Assembly (NCBI RefSeq): GCF_003867075.1
Contig: NZ_CP032544.1
Coordinates: forward strand, 496,001 to 560,000
DNA: 64,000 nt
Source of the DNA: Tenacibaculum mesophilum
GTDB lineage: Bacteria; Bacteroidota; Bacteroidia; Flavobacteriales; Flavobacteriaceae
Direction of reading: 5' to 3'
Positions 1 through 9,616 of the stretch are shown piece by piece (the first letter of the stretch is position 1; every line of letters starts with the position of its first letter). The notes beneath the pieces are model-generated. The model did not search any database. It was given only the letters and a program-made list of their open reading frames with translations, and was not told the DNA's origin. Position numbers and translations under genes: made by a program.

Positions 1-501
1 ATCAGCAATAACAACTCTCATTGAAATTGATTTTAGATAAACATTTTGTTAAAAATCGGTGGTTTAAAAAGAAGAACCGGACACACCTAGGTTCCCAAAA
101 TGAAGTAGTACCCTTACGGGCGACGTCGGATAAAAATAGGTCGTACAACAGTAATGTTATTGAAAACAATAACAAGAGTTAATAACGATATAAAAATGTA
201 GATTATAGAAATCAAAAGAATGAAAATAAAATTATACAATACTCAGTTTAGGACAAAAGGAAGACTAGCGTCGGTTGAAAGACCGCACTAAAAAACTGGG
301 TATATAGTTGTATATTTTATTTGTTTGCATAACGGCACAAATCTATAAAATAAATTTTGATAAATGCTAAATAAAAAATAAAAACTTTTATAATGTTAAG
401 TAAAACAGTGGGTTAGGAGGTGTGTTTTTAAGGGGAGAAATAAAAAAATCAAAAAAATATTAGGATAACTAAAAAATAATTTCAAATATTTGTGATATCA
501 G
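1..501. other. long region without a recognised gene, upstream of ilv leader
   Basis: No convincing coding region or known RNA is visible here. The longest suggestive item is a 23-codon ATG frame at 220-291, which has no supporting feature. A 7-bp hairpin (GTTATTG, AAAA loop, CAATAAC) sits at 156-173 without a T-tract. The promoter of the ilv leader transcript must lie in or near this stretch. The only -7-like box close to the first leader peptide is AATATTTG at 485-492, which is too near its ATG to be convincing. Confidence 0.4.
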
Positions 502-567
502 ATGAAAAAACAAATATTAAATATCATTTCTATTATTATTGTCATTGTGATTATTTCACAAGGATAG
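502..567 (+). CDS. ilv leader peptide 1 (attenuator)
   Basis: A 21-codon ATG frame ends at TAG 565-567. It holds nine Ile, two Val and one Leu codon, mostly in one run (residues 8-18 are nearly all Ile/Val). It stands just upstream of a strong intrinsic terminator and ahead of the ilv operon. By analogy with classical ilv/his/trp attenuation, a ribosome stalled on the Ile/Val codons during branched-chain amino acid shortage would leave the sequence just after the stop codon free to form an antiterminator. The peptide closely resembles the second leader peptide at 650-712, so the two probably arose by duplication. The call rests on composition and context, not on a database hit. Confidence 0.85.
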   Translation: MKKQILNIISIIIVIVIISQG

Positions 568-615
568 GGAAGCGGTATTTAATATTTAACATATAAATTA
601 ATCAAGAAGGCTTCC
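568..615 (+). promoter_or_regulatory. antiterminator pairing of attenuator 1
   Basis: GGAAGC at 568-573, directly after the stop codon of leader peptide 1, is complementary to GCTTCC at 610-615. The latter is part of the 5' arm of the terminator, so the two structures exclude each other. A ribosome at the stop codon would cover 568-573 and let the terminator form, and a ribosome stalled upstream would not. The pairing is seen in the sequence and the mechanism is inferred. Confidence 0.7.
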
Positions 616-637
616 TAAATTTAGGAAGCCTTTTTTA
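605..637 (+). terminator. intrinsic terminator of attenuator 1
   Basis: A perfect 13-bp inverted repeat (AAGGCTTCCTAAA 607-619 with its reverse complement 620-632) runs straight into six T residues (631-636). It lies between the two leader peptides and before ilvE, so it acts within the transcript and not at an operon end. Confidence 0.85.
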
Positions 638-649
638 GTTGCAAAAAAC

Positions 650-712
650 ATGAATCAAATTTTTAACATCGTGGTAATTATTATTGTCATTATTAGCTCT
701 CCACCGAGTTGA
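650..712 (+). CDS. ilv leader peptide 2 (attenuator)
   Basis: A 20-codon ATG frame ends at TGA 710-712. Residues 7-15 form an unbroken Ile/Val run, followed by Ser-Ser-Pro-Pro-Ser. It resembles leader peptide 1 in its Gln-Ile-(Leu/Phe)-Asn-Ile start and in its isoleucine/valine block. It begins 13 bases after the T-tract of terminator 1, so it is translated only from transcripts that pass the first attenuator. It then controls a second terminator at 737-771. The inferred role is to sense charged tRNA-Ile and tRNA-Val. Confidence 0.85.
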   Translation: MNQIFNIVVIIIVIISSPPS

Positions 713-747
713 TACAGATAGTTATTGCCTATAAGGAAGCCTGTATC
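711..747 (+). promoter_or_regulatory. antiterminator pairing of attenuator 2
   Basis: GATACAG at 711-717 overlaps the TGA stop of leader peptide 2. It is complementary to CTGTATC at 741-747 inside the 5' arm of terminator 2. The geometry repeats that of attenuator 1, which strengthens the reading of both. Confidence 0.7.
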
Positions 748-771
748 TAACTCTAGATACAGGCTTTTTTT
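737..771 (+). terminator. intrinsic terminator of attenuator 2
   Basis: The arms AAGCCTGTATCTA (737-749) and TAGATACAGGCTT (754-766) pair perfectly over 13 bp around an ACTC loop, and a seven-base T-tract (765-771) follows. It lies about 150 bases before ilvE and is the second of two terminators in series in the ilv leader. Confidence 0.85.
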
Positions 772-924
772 ATTCCGTGAATATCATAATGATTTGGTTT
801 TAAGTGCTTGGTTTTGAGTTTTTTGCTTGTTTTTTGGAGTCAGTGAAAATCATCAAAGCCTTACAAAACAAGAAAGTAAATTAAAAAGCGAAAAATAATT
901 TTGAACAGCAAAACAACTGAAAAA

Positions 925-1812
925 ATGTATTACAACGAAGAAACAGTAATCTATTACAACGGAGAGTTTATCAAAGCCGTAGACGCAAGCGCTAACTTGT
1001 ATAGTCAAAGTTTACACTATGGAAATGGGGTTTTCGAAGGTATAAGAGCATACAATACCAACGAAGGAACTAAAATTTTTAAGTCATATGAGCATTACAA
1101 AAGGCTTAAGTATGGAGCAGAAGTCATGAATATTCAATTGGAGTATTCTGAAGAACAACTAACGCAAATTACTTATGAATTATTGGAACGTAATGGTTTA
1201 AAAGACGCATACATCCGTCCGTTAGTCACTACAGGATCAGATATGAGTTTGTTAACTTCTAAAGAGACGAATTTAGTAATACAATGTTGGGAGTGGGGCA
1301 AGTACATGGGAGATAAATTACTTAGAGTAAAAACATCATCGTTTCAGCGTCCGAATCCGAAGTCATGTTTTGTAGAAGCAAAAGTAACAGGGCACTATAC
1401 AAACTCAATATTATCAACTAACGAAGCAAAGAATAATGGGTATGATGAAGCATTGTTATTAGATATGAACGGCAATGTAGCTGAATGTTCTGGAGCAAAT
1501 GTTTTTATGCAGAAAGAAGGGAAGTTATACACGCCACCTAGAGGTCATATCATGGCAGGAATTACTCGTGCTACGGTTATCGATTTATGTAAAGAAGAAG
1601 GAATCTCTGTTGAAGAAAAGCATTTCACTTTAGAAGAATTAAAAAATGCTGATGCTTGTTTTTTTACAGGAACTGCAGCCGAGATAGTTGGCTTACAATC
1701 GCTAGACGACTATCAATTTCCACTAGCGTGGGAAAAATCACACGGGCACAAACTAATGAAATTATATAAAGACGAAGTATTAGGCTTACGTCAAAAACGC
1801 AAAGCAAGCTAA
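925..1812 (+). CDS. ilvE: branched-chain amino acid aminotransferase
   Basis: IlvE is a PLP-dependent class IV aminotransferase that interconverts Val, Leu and Ile with their 2-oxo acids, using glutamate/2-oxoglutarate. The protein is typical for the family: an early [13 protein letters not shown] segment, the [11 protein letters not shown] stretch that should hold the PLP-binding lysine, and a late FFTGTAAEI segment near the cofactor phosphate site. About 295 residues is normal length. The frame also has an upstream TTG at 901; I prefer ATG 925 because homologues usually begin with the MYYNE-like sequence. It is the first structural gene of the ilv operon, directly behind the tandem attenuators, and ilvD starts one base after its stop codon. 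Confidence 0.93.
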   Translation: MYYNEETVIYYNGEFIKAVDASANLYSQSLHYGNGVFEGIRAYNTNEGTKIFKSYEHYKRLKYGAEVMNIQLEYSEEQLTQITYELLERNGLKDAYIRPLVTTGSDMSLLTSKETNLVIQCWEWGKYMGDKLLRVKTSSFQRPNPKSCFVEAKVTGHYTNSILSTNEAKNNGYDEALLLDMNGNVAECSGANVFMQKEGKLYTPPRGHIMAGITRATVIDLCKEEGISVEEKHFTLEELKNADACFFTGTAAEIVGLQSLDDYQFPLAWEKSHGHKLMKLYKDEVLGLRQKRKAS

Positions 1813-1813
1813 C

Positions 1814-3490
1814 ATGGAACTAAACAAATTTAGTAAACAAGTAACTCAAGACGATACGCAACCAGCAGCACAAGCTATGTTGCATGCTATAGGTTTGTCG
1901 AAATCAGATTTAGAAAAACCGTTGGTAGGAATTGCAAGTACAGGATATGAAGGGAATCCGTGTAATATGCACCTAAACGATTTAGCAAAATTGGTAAAAG
2001 AAGGAACTGAAAATGCTAATTTAGTAGGATTAATATTTAATACCATAGGCGTTTCCGACGGAATTTCTATGGGAACTCCAGGGATGCGCTATTCTCTACC
2101 ATCTCGTGATGTAATTGCTGACTCTATGGAAACGGTAGTGCAAGCGATGTCGTATGACGGATTGGTAACCGTAGTGGGTTGTGATAAGAACATGCCAGGA
2201 GCCTTAATGGCAATGTTGCGTTTAAATCGTCCATCAGTTTTAGTATATGGAGGAACCATTGCCTCAGGATGTCATGAAGGAAAAAAGTTAGATGTGGTAT
2301 CAGCTTTTGAAGCTTGGGGAGAGAAAGTTGCAGGAACTATTACTCAAAAAGAATATCAAAGTGTTATTGAGAAAGCATGTCCAGGAGCTGGAGCTTGTGG
2401 AGGAATGTATACTGCAAACACGATGGCGTCAGCAATTGAAGCCTTGGGTATGAGTTTACCTTACAACTCGTCTAACCCTGCGATAAGTAACGATAAAGAA
2501 CAAGAATGTGTAAAGGCTGGTGAAGCGTTACGCGTATTACTAGAAAAAGATATCAAACCATCAGACATCGTTACTAAAAAATCGCTGGAAAACGCAGTAC
2601 GATTGGTAACGGTTATGGGAGGTTCTACCAATGCAGTATTACACTTTTTAGCTATAGCAAAAGCGGCAGATGTACAATTTACTTTGGAAGATTTCCAACG
2701 TATTTCAGATGAAACTCCATTCTTAGCCGATTTAAAACCTAGTGGAAAATACTTGATGGAGGATGTGCATAAGGTAGGTGGTACACCGGCAGTTTTAAAG
2801 TATTTACTAGAAAAAGGGTTGTTACATGGAGATTGTTTAACCGTAACAGGAAAAACAGTAGCAGAAAACTTAGCAACAGTTCCAAGTTTAACGGATGGGC
2901 AGGAAGTAATTAAGCCAACAGAACAACCTATCAAAGCTACGGGACATTTACGAATGCTCTACGGAAATTTAGCTAAGGAAGGTTCTGTTGCAAAAATAAC
3001 AGGAAAGGAAGGATTGTATTTCTCTGGAAAAGCAAAAGTTTTTGAAGGCGAATACGCAGCAAATGATGGGATACGAGATGGAAAAGTTGAAAAAGGAGAT
3101 GTAGTCGTAATTCGTTATGAAGGACCTAAAGGAGGACCTGGGATGCCAGAAATGCTAAAGCCAACAGCCGCTATTATGGGAGTAGGGTTAGGTAAAGATG
3201 TTGCTCTAATTACAGATGGTCGTTTCTCTGGAGGAACTCACGGGTTTGTAGTAGGGCATATCACGCCAGAAGCACAAGAAGGTGGTGTAATCGCTTTGGT
3301 AAAAGATGGAGATACCATAACCATTAATGCAGAAACGAATACGATTAATCTAGAAGTTTCAGAAGAAGAGTTAACTAAAAGAAAACAAGAATGGATAGCT
3401 CCACCTTTAAAAGTGAAAAGGGGAGTGCTATATAAATATGCAAGAACAGTAGCATCAGCATCTGACGGATGTGTAACCGACGAATTTTAA
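1814..3490 (+). CDS. ilvD: dihydroxy-acid dehydratase
   Basis: IlvD removes water from 2,3-dihydroxy-isovalerate and from 2,3-dihydroxy-3-methylvalerate, giving the oxo acids that IlvE aminates. The 558-residue protein has the usual IlvD/Edd iron-sulfur cluster cysteines in GNPCNMH (about residue 50), GCDKNMPG (about 123) and [11 protein letters not shown] (about 195). It also has the GRFSGGTHG segment near the C-terminus. The start lies one base after the ilvE stop, so translation is probably coupled. A 167-base gap without a visible terminator separates it from ilvB. Confidence 0.96.
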   Translation: MELNKFSKQVTQDDTQPAAQAMLHAIGLSKSDLEKPLVGIASTGYEGNPCNMHLNDLAKLVKEGTENANLVGLIFNTIGVSDGISMGTPGMRYSLPSRDVIADSMETVVQAMSYDGLVTVVGCDKNMPGALMAMLRLNRPSVLVYGGTIASGCHEGKKLDVVSAFEAWGEKVAGTITQKEYQSVIEKACPGAGACGGMYTANTMASAIEALGMSLPYNSSNPAISNDKEQECVKAGEALRVLLEKDIKPSDIVTKKSLENAVRLVTVMGGSTNAVLHFLAIAKAADVQFTLEDFQRISDETPFLADLKPSGKYLMEDVHKVGGTPAVLKYLLEKGLLHGDCLTVTGKTVAENLATVPSLTDGQEVIKPTEQPIKATGHLRMLYGNLAKEGSVAKITGKEGLYFSGKAKVFEGEYAANDGIRDGKVEKGDVVVIRYEGPKGGPGMPEMLKPTAAIMGVGLGKDVALITDGRFSGGTHGFVVGHITPEAQEGGVIALVKDGDTITINAETNTINLEVSEEELTKRKQEWIAPPLKVKRGVLYKYARTVASASDGCVTDEF

Positions 3491-3657
3491 TCGCAGGGCG
3501 ATAGCCAGAAGATAAATTTCTTGAGGCTTGCCTAAAGGTGTTTGATTTTTAGATAAAGACGAGAGAATTAAGATTCAAGACTACATATAGTAGCACTAAA
3601 AATTTAATAAAAATAACTAAGCATATAGCTAAAAGCTAAAAGCATAAAGCTGAGTTT

Positions 3658-5391
3658 ATGGAAACAAAAACGAAACAACAAACAGAACAAGAAATCACAC
3701 AAAAAGTAACCATTACAGGTGCAGAAGCTGTAGTAAGATGTTTATTAGCAGAAGGAGTCGATTTATTGTATGGGTATCCAGGAGGAGCTATTATGCCTGT
3801 ATATGATGAGCTGTATAAATATCAAGATAAATTACATCATGTATTAACACGTCACGAGCAAGGAGCAACTCATGCAGCACAAGGCTATGCGCGAGCTACA
3901 GGTAAAGTAGGAGTTGCCATGGCAACTTCGGGTCCAGGGGCAACTAACCTAATTACTGGTATTGCCGATGCACAGATAGATTCTACGCCAATGGTATGTA
4001 TTACAGGACAAGTAGGAGCACACTTATTAGGGTCTGATGCTTTTCAAGAAACAGATATCGTAGGTATTTCAACTCCAGTAACGAAGTGGAATTATCAGAT
4101 AACCAAAGCAAGTGAGATCCCCGAAGTAATGGCAAAAGCATTTTACATCGCCCGTTCAGGAAGACCAGGACCTGTTTTGGTTGATATTACTAAAAATGCG
4201 CAGTTTGAAGAGTTTGATTTTGAATATAAAAAATGTACTTCAGTGCGAAGTTATCAACCTGTTCCGAATACGAACATCCAAAGTGTTGAAGCAGCTGTTG
4301 AGTTGATAAATAATGCGGAAAGACCATTTGTAGTTTGGGGACAAGGAGTAATACTAGGAGAAGCAGAAGAAGAATTTAAAGCTTTTATAGAGAAAGCAGG
4401 AATTCCATCGGCAAGTACGTTGTTAGGCTTATCGGCTTTACCAACCAAACACCCTTTACATGTTGGAATGGTAGGAATGCATGGTAATTACAGTCCGAAT
4501 AAACTCACCAACGAGTGTGATGTATTAATAGCTGTTGGAATGCGTTTTGACGATCGTGTTACTGGGGATTTAAGCCGTTATGCGAAACAAGCTAAAGTGG
4601 TGCATTTTGAAATAGATCCTGCGGAAGTTGACAAAAATGTAAAGACAGACGTAGCTGTTTTAGGAAATGTAAAAGAAACCTTAACGGTAGCACTTCCTCT
4701 TTTAGAACAGAATTCACACAAAGAATGGTTACAAGAATTTAGAAACCTTGATGCTGTAGAGTTTGATAACGTGATAAAAAATGATTTGTTTCCAACGAAA
4801 GAAGGTTTAACAATGGGAGAGGTTATTAAGCAAATAAATGAAGCCTCTGAAGGAAAAGCCATTGTAGTTACTGATGTTGGTCAACATCAAATGATAGCAA
4901 GTCGTTATGCAGAATTCAATCAAACGAAAAGTAACATTACTTCTGGTGGATTAGGTACTATGGGTTTTGCTTTACCTGCGGCAATTGGAGCAAAAATGGG
5001 AACCCCAGAGCGTGAGGTAGTTGCTGTTATTGGTGATGGCGGTTACCAAATGACCATACAAGAACTTGGAACTATTTTACAAACCAAAGCAGCGGTAAAA
5101 ATTGTAGTGCTTAACAATGAGTTTTTAGGAATGGTACGCCAGTGGCAACAGTTATTTTTTGACAAGAGATATGCTTCTACAGTAATGACAAATCCTGATT
5201 TTATAGCAATTGCTAAAGGGTATCATATGGCAGCTAACAGAGTGACTAAAAGAGAAGATTTGGCGAATGCTGTCCAAGAAATGATACAATCTAAAGAAGC
5301 CTATTTCCTTGAGGTTTGCGTAGAAAAGGAAGATAATGTATTTCCAATGATTCCAACAGGAGCGTCAGTATCTGATGTTCGATTAAAATAA
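3658..5391 (+). CDS. ilvB: acetolactate synthase large (catalytic) subunit
   Basis: This ThDP- and FAD-dependent enzyme condenses pyruvate with pyruvate or 2-oxobutyrate, the first common step of valine and isoleucine synthesis. The 577-residue protein shows the N-terminal YGYPGGAIMP segment with the HEQGA catalytic-Glu region, a central FAD-domain RFDDRVTG motif, and the C-terminal ThDP motif starting GDGGYQM and ending in VLNNEFLGMVRQWQ. The length is normal. The regulatory subunit ilvN begins six bases downstream. The 5' gap from ilvD contains short AAAGCTAAAAGC-like repeats just before the start but no recognisable regulator. Confidence 0.95.
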   Translation: METKTKQQTEQEITQKVTITGAEAVVRCLLAEGVDLLYGYPGGAIMPVYDELYKYQDKLHHVLTRHEQGATHAAQGYARATGKVGVAMATSGPGATNLITGIADAQIDSTPMVCITGQVGAHLLGSDAFQETDIVGISTPVTKWNYQITKASEIPEVMAKAFYIARSGRPGPVLVDITKNAQFEEFDFEYKKCTSVRSYQPVPNTNIQSVEAAVELINNAERPFVVWGQGVILGEAEEEFKAFIEKAGIPSASTLLGLSALPTKHPLHVGMVGMHGNYSPNKLTNECDVLIAVGMRFDDRVTGDLSRYAKQAKVVHFEIDPAEVDKNVKTDVAVLGNVKETLTVALPLLEQNSHKEWLQEFRNLDAVEFDNVIKNDLFPTKEGLTMGEVIKQINEASEGKAIVVTDVGQHQMIASRYAEFNQTKSNITSGGLGTMGFALPAAIGAKMGTPEREVVAVIGDGGYQMTIQELGTILQTKAAVKIVVLNNEFLGMVRQWQQLFFDKRYASTVMTNPDFIAIAKGYHMAANRVTKREDLANAVQEMIQSKEAYFLEVCVEKEDNVFPMIPTGASVSDVRLK

Positions 5392-5397
5392 GAAAAT

Positions 5398-5925
5398 ATG
5401 AGTACAAAAAACACTTATACAATTTCAATATATACTGAAAATAACGTAGGGTTGTTAAATAGAATATCAGCAATATTTCAACGAAGACATATCAATATTG
5501 AGAGTATCAACAGCTCTTCTTCAGAAATTAAAAGTGTGTCGAGAATTACACTTTTGGTTAAGATTACAGAGGAACAAATGAAAAAAATAATTGGTCAAAT
5601 AGAAAAGCAAGTAGAGGTAATCAAAGCTTTTTATCATACCGATGAAGAAACGATTTATCAAGAATCGTGTTTATTCAAACTAAGTACCGATTTGTTAACG
5701 GATAATGATGAAATTCAAACTATTATCAACCAAAGTAAATCAAGAGTCATTAATGTAAATAAAAGCTTTTTTGTTTTGGAAAAATCAGGACGTAAAGAAG
5801 AAGTAGAAGAACTCTATCACATATTAGATAAACATGGTATAAAGCAATTTGTTCGTTCAGGAAGAATTGCGGTTACTAAAGAAGAAATGCCAGTATCGCA
5901 ACTATTACAATTAATACAGCAATAA
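5398..5925 (+). CDS. ilvN: acetolactate synthase small (regulatory) subunit
   Basis: This is the regulatory partner of IlvB, expected to bind valine and give feedback inhibition. The N-terminal ACT domain (about residues 6-80) is recognisable from the TISIYTENNVGLLNRIS start and the RRHINIESIN segment. The second half (80-175) matches the C-terminal domain of small subunits. At 175 residues it is a full-length IlvH/IlvN type. The start is six bases from the ilvB stop, typical of stoichiometric co-expression. Confidence 0.93.
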   Translation: MSTKNTYTISIYTENNVGLLNRISAIFQRRHINIESINSSSSEIKSVSRITLLVKITEEQMKKIIGQIEKQVEVIKAFYHTDEETIYQESCLFKLSTDLLTDNDEIQTIINQSKSRVINVNKSFFVLEKSGRKEEVEELYHILDKHGIKQFVRSGRIAVTKEEMPVSQLLQLIQQ

Positions 5926-5949
5926 ACAAACAACACAAATACAATAGAA

Positions 5950-7452
5950 ATGAAAAATTATTTCAACCAATTATCATTAAGAGAGCAGTTAGAACAATTA
6001 GGAAAATGTAGATTTATGAATGCTGAAGAGTTTTCAGAAGGAATTGAAGCATTAGAAGATAAAAAAGTGGTAATTGTAGGGTGTGGAGCACAAGGATTGA
6101 ACCAAGGATTAAACATGCGTGATTCTGGTTTAGATATTTCGTATGCTTTACGTGAAGCAGCCATTAAAGAGCAACGTCAATCGTATAAAAACGCAACAGA
6201 AAATGGGTTTAAAGTAGGAACGTATGAAGAATTAATTCCTACTGCCGATTTGGTATGTAATTTAACGCCTGATAAGCAACATACACAGGTAGTAAACGCT
6301 GTGATGCCATTGATGAAATCAGGAGCAACTCTATCGTATTCTCACGGATTTAATATTGTTGAAGAAGGCATGCAAGTGCGTAAAGATTTAACCGTAATTA
6401 TGGTGGCGCCAAAGTGCCCCGGAACAGAAGTAAGAGAAGAATATTTAAGAGGTTTTGGAGTACCAACTTTAATTGCGGTACACCCTGAAAACGACCCAGA
6501 AAACAAAGGATTGGCCCAAGCTAAAGCTTATGCGTATGCTACAGGCGGACACAGAGCAGGAGTATTGGAATCGTCGTTTGTTGCTGAGGTAAAATCGGAC
6601 TTAATGGGAGAGCAAACCATTTTATGTGGTGTGTTACAAACAGGGTCTATTTTATCTTTCAACAAAATGGTTGAAGAAGGAGTAGAACCTACCTATGCAT
6701 CTAAGTTAATTCAATACGGATGGGAAACCATTACTGAGGCATTAAAACATGGAGGAATTACCAATATGATGGATCGTTTATCAAATCCTGCAAAAATTAA
6801 AGCTTATCAACTTTCCGAAGAATTAAAAGAAGTATTAGCTCCGTTATTCAACAAGCATATGGATGATATCATGTCAGGACATTTTTCAAAAACCATGATG
6901 GAAGACTGGGCAAACGATGATGTAAATTTATTAACATGGAGAGCAGCTACTGGAGAAACACAATTTGAAAAAACTACTGCGACTTCTGAAGAAATTTCAG
7001 AACAAGTCTATTTTGATAAAGGAACGTTGTTAGTTGCTTTTGTTAAAGCTGGAGTTGAGCTAGCTTTTGAAACGATGGTGAAATCAGGAATTATTTCAGC
7101 ATCGGCATACTACGAATCGTTACATGAATTACCATTAATAGCCAATACGGTAGCACGTAAGAAATTGTTTGAAATGAACCGTATTATTTCTGATACAGCT
7201 GAATACGGATGCTACTTATTCGACCATGCTGCAAAACCATTATTGACTGATTTTATGAAATCTGTACATACTGATGTTATTGGAAAAGCGTACAGTAGCA
7301 CGAACGAAGTTGATAATCTTGAATTAATTAAAGTGAATAAAGTAATTCGCAACCATCCTATTGAAAAAGTTGGAGCAGAGTTGCGTGAGGCAATGACTGC
7401 GATGAAAGTAATCAAAACAAGCGTCAATCAAGAAGAACCCGTTTTAGCATAA
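5950..7452 (+). CDS. ilvC: ketol-acid reductoisomerase, class II (long form)
   Basis: IlvC isomerises and reduces acetolactate or acetohydroxybutyrate with NADPH and Mg2+. At 500 residues this is the long, enterobacterial-like class II form with a duplicated knotted C-terminal domain, not the ~330-residue class I form. The nucleotide-binding [12 protein letters not shown] motif is near residue 42. The [11 protein letters not shown] and [10 protein letters not shown] motifs of the family are present. It lies 24 bases after ilvN and five bases before ilvA. Confidence 0.95.
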   Translation: MKNYFNQLSLREQLEQLGKCRFMNAEEFSEGIEALEDKKVVIVGCGAQGLNQGLNMRDSGLDISYALREAAIKEQRQSYKNATENGFKVGTYEELIPTADLVCNLTPDKQHTQVVNAVMPLMKSGATLSYSHGFNIVEEGMQVRKDLTVIMVAPKCPGTEVREEYLRGFGVPTLIAVHPENDPENKGLAQAKAYAYATGGHRAGVLESSFVAEVKSDLMGEQTILCGVLQTGSILSFNKMVEEGVEPTYASKLIQYGWETITEALKHGGITNMMDRLSNPAKIKAYQLSEELKEVLAPLFNKHMDDIMSGHFSKTMMEDWANDDVNLLTWRAATGETQFEKTTATSEEISEQVYFDKGTLLVAFVKAGVELAFETMVKSGIISASAYYESLHELPLIANTVARKKLFEMNRIISDTAEYGCYLFDHAAKPLLTDFMKSVHTDVIGKAYSSTNEVDNLELIKVNKVIRNHPIEKVGAELREAMTAMKVIKTSVNQEEPVLA

Positions 7453-7456
7453 TCGT

Positions 7457-8722
7457 ATGGAAGTTCAAAAAGAAACCTATTTTCCTAAATTAGAAGATAT
7501 AGAGCAAGCTGCTGCGACTTTACAAGAAGTCGTGGCAGTTACTCCGCTGCAAGAAAATTTTAATTTATCACAACAGTTTAATGCAAACATCTTTTTGAAG
7601 AGAGAAGATTTGCAGCAAGTTCGTTCGTATAAAATTAGAGGAGCTTACAATAAAATTAACTCTTTAACAAAAAATGAATTAGTAAGCGGAATTGTGTGTG
7701 CTAGTGCAGGAAATCATGCACAGGGAGTAGCCTTAGCATGTAGAAAAAAAGAAATCTACGGAACTATTTATATGCCTGCACCTACACCCAAACAGAAGGT
7801 AGAGCAGGTAAAAATGTTCGGAGGTGATTTTGTGGATATTCGATTGATAGGAGATACATTTGATGATGCTTACAAGGCTGCAAAACTTTTATGTGATAGT
7901 TTGCAAAAGACATTTGTACATCCATTTGATGATGAAAAAATTATTGAAGGACAAGCAACCGTTGGCCTAGAAATTTTACAGCAATTACAACAACCAATAG
8001 ACTATGTTTTTGTGCCTGTTGGAGGTGGTGGATTGGCTTCCGGTTTATCAAGTGTTTTTAAGTTATTGTCTCCAAGAACAAAAATTATCGGAGTAGAGCC
8101 AGCAGGAGCACCTTCTATGAAAAAATCGTTAGAAGCAAACAAAAATGTTGTGTTAGAAAACATAGATAAGTTTGTCGACGGAGCAGCAGTACAGCAAGTA
8201 GGAGCGTTGACCTATAAAATTTGTAGAGAGAACTTATCGGATATGATTACTGTTCCTGAAGGAAAAGTATGTCAAACCATTTTAGAAATGTACAATAAAG
8301 AAGCAATAGTGGTTGAGCCTGCTGGAGCTTTGACTATTAGTGCACTTGATTTTTATAAAGAAGAATTAAAAGGTAAAAATGTAGTGTGTGTTGTTAGCGG
8401 AAGTAATAACGACATTACCCGTACCGCCGAAATAAAAGAACGTGCGTTATTATATAGTAAATTAAAGCACTATTTTATTGTCCGTTTTCCACAACGTGCA
8501 GGAGCGCTAAAAGAGTTTGTTGCTGAGGTGTTAGGCGAGAATGATGATATTACTTTTTTTGAATACTCTAAAAAAACCAACAGAGAAAACGGGTCTGCTG
8601 TTGTTGGTATAGAATTAGAGAAAAAAGAAGATTTAGAGCCATTAATTCATCGAATGAAACAGCGAAATTTTTATGGTGAATACCTAAATGATAAACCTAA
8701 TTTATTTGAGTTCTTGGTGTAA
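7457..8722 (+). CDS. ilvA: threonine ammonia-lyase (threonine deaminase)
   Basis: IlvA converts threonine to 2-oxobutyrate and ammonia, the entry step to isoleucine. The PLP lysine is in RSYKIRGAYNK (about residue 56). The SAGNHAQG motif and the glycine loop GGGGLASGLS are present. The C-terminal third (about 335-421) resembles a single ACT-like regulatory domain, so the protein is shorter than the two-ACT-domain enterobacterial enzyme (421 against about 514 residues). Its place as last gene of the operon makes the operon sufficient for isoleucine from threonine and for valine from pyruvate. No leu genes are in this window. Confidence 0.93.
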   Translation: MEVQKETYFPKLEDIEQAAATLQEVVAVTPLQENFNLSQQFNANIFLKREDLQQVRSYKIRGAYNKINSLTKNELVSGIVCASAGNHAQGVALACRKKEIYGTIYMPAPTPKQKVEQVKMFGGDFVDIRLIGDTFDDAYKAAKLLCDSLQKTFVHPFDDEKIIEGQATVGLEILQQLQQPIDYVFVPVGGGGLASGLSSVFKLLSPRTKIIGVEPAGAPSMKKSLEANKNVVLENIDKFVDGAAVQQVGALTYKICRENLSDMITVPEGKVCQTILEMYNKEAIVVEPAGALTISALDFYKEELKGKNVVCVVSGSNNDITRTAEIKERALLYSKLKHYFIVRFPQRAGALKEFVAEVLGENDDITFFEYSKKTNRENGSAVVGIELEKKEDLEPLIHRMKQRNFYGEYLNDKPNLFEFLV

Positions 8723-8732
8723 AATAGATAAA

Positions 8733-8836
8733 ACTGTCTAAGGTGTCATTTCGAACGAGGGACGAGGAGGAATCTCTCAAAAACGAGTAACAAACAAAAG
8801 ATTTCTCCCTTTGGTTGAAATGACGTTTTTGACAGT
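8733..8836. repeat. palindromic intergenic repeat element
   Basis: Nested inverted arms flank a central segment: ACTGTC 8733-8738 with GACAGT 8831-8836, and GTCATTTC 8745-8752 with GAAATGAC 8817-8824. Between them are GAGGAATCTC-like and AGATTTCTCCC-like stretches that also pair partly. I recognise the GTCATTTCGA...GAGAAATCT theme as a dispersed intergenic palindrome of flavobacterial genomes. It lies between two convergent genes and may double as a terminator. Its copy number cannot be judged from one window. Confidence 0.65.
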
Positions 8837-8837
8837 C

Positions 8838-9203
8838 TTATTTTTGACCAAGATATACCCAATGGTCATTTTCTTTACAAAAAACAGAGTTTTCGTGAAT
8901 CACATCGATACTGCCATTTTCCATAAAAAAAGCTTTGAATTCAACTGTAGTTTCTGTTGTACGTAGCACTTCTAGTTTTATCCAATTAACAGCTTTTGTC
9001 CAAGCTAAAATATCTTTCTTTTCTCGCTTAGAAGGTCTGGTACTGCTGTGGTGACTTTTTTGTAGGTAATTAATATCTGCTAAAACAAAAGCACTATATC
9101 TTGAACGCATTAGAGCTTCAGCTGAGGTAGCTGAATGAATATTTTGATGTGCTTTTTGACAGCAATCACTGTATTTTTTATTAGGGTTACATGGACACTG
9201 CAT
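8838..9203 (-). CDS. YchJ-like SEC-C motif protein
   Basis: The 121-residue protein starts with a cysteine-rich SEC-C-like zinc motif (CPCNPNKKYSDCC, residues 3-15). The UPF0225/YchJ core follows, with ALMRSRYSAFVLADINYL. The core fold is thought to be NTF2-like. Members are widespread but their biochemical role is not established, and zinc binding is inferred from the cysteines. It lies six bases downstream of the next minus-strand gene, so the two are probably co-transcribed. Confidence 0.8.
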   Translation of the reverse strand: MQCPCNPNKKYSDCCQKAHQNIHSATSAEALMRSRYSAFVLADINYLQKSHHSSTRPSKREKKDILAWTKAVNWIKLEVLRTTETTVEFKAFFMENGSIDVIHENSVFCKENDHWVYLGQK

Positions 9204-9209
9204 ATTTAT

Positions 9210-9569
<360 letters not shown>

Positions 9570-9616
9570 TTAATGTTCAATAATTAAGCAAAATTAAGAT
9601 AGTTTATTATAAGTAA

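Noticed and set aside
220..291. 23-codon ATG frame upstream of the ilv leader
   Set aside because: No Ile/Val run, no paired terminator and no family resemblance; short frames like this are common by chance.
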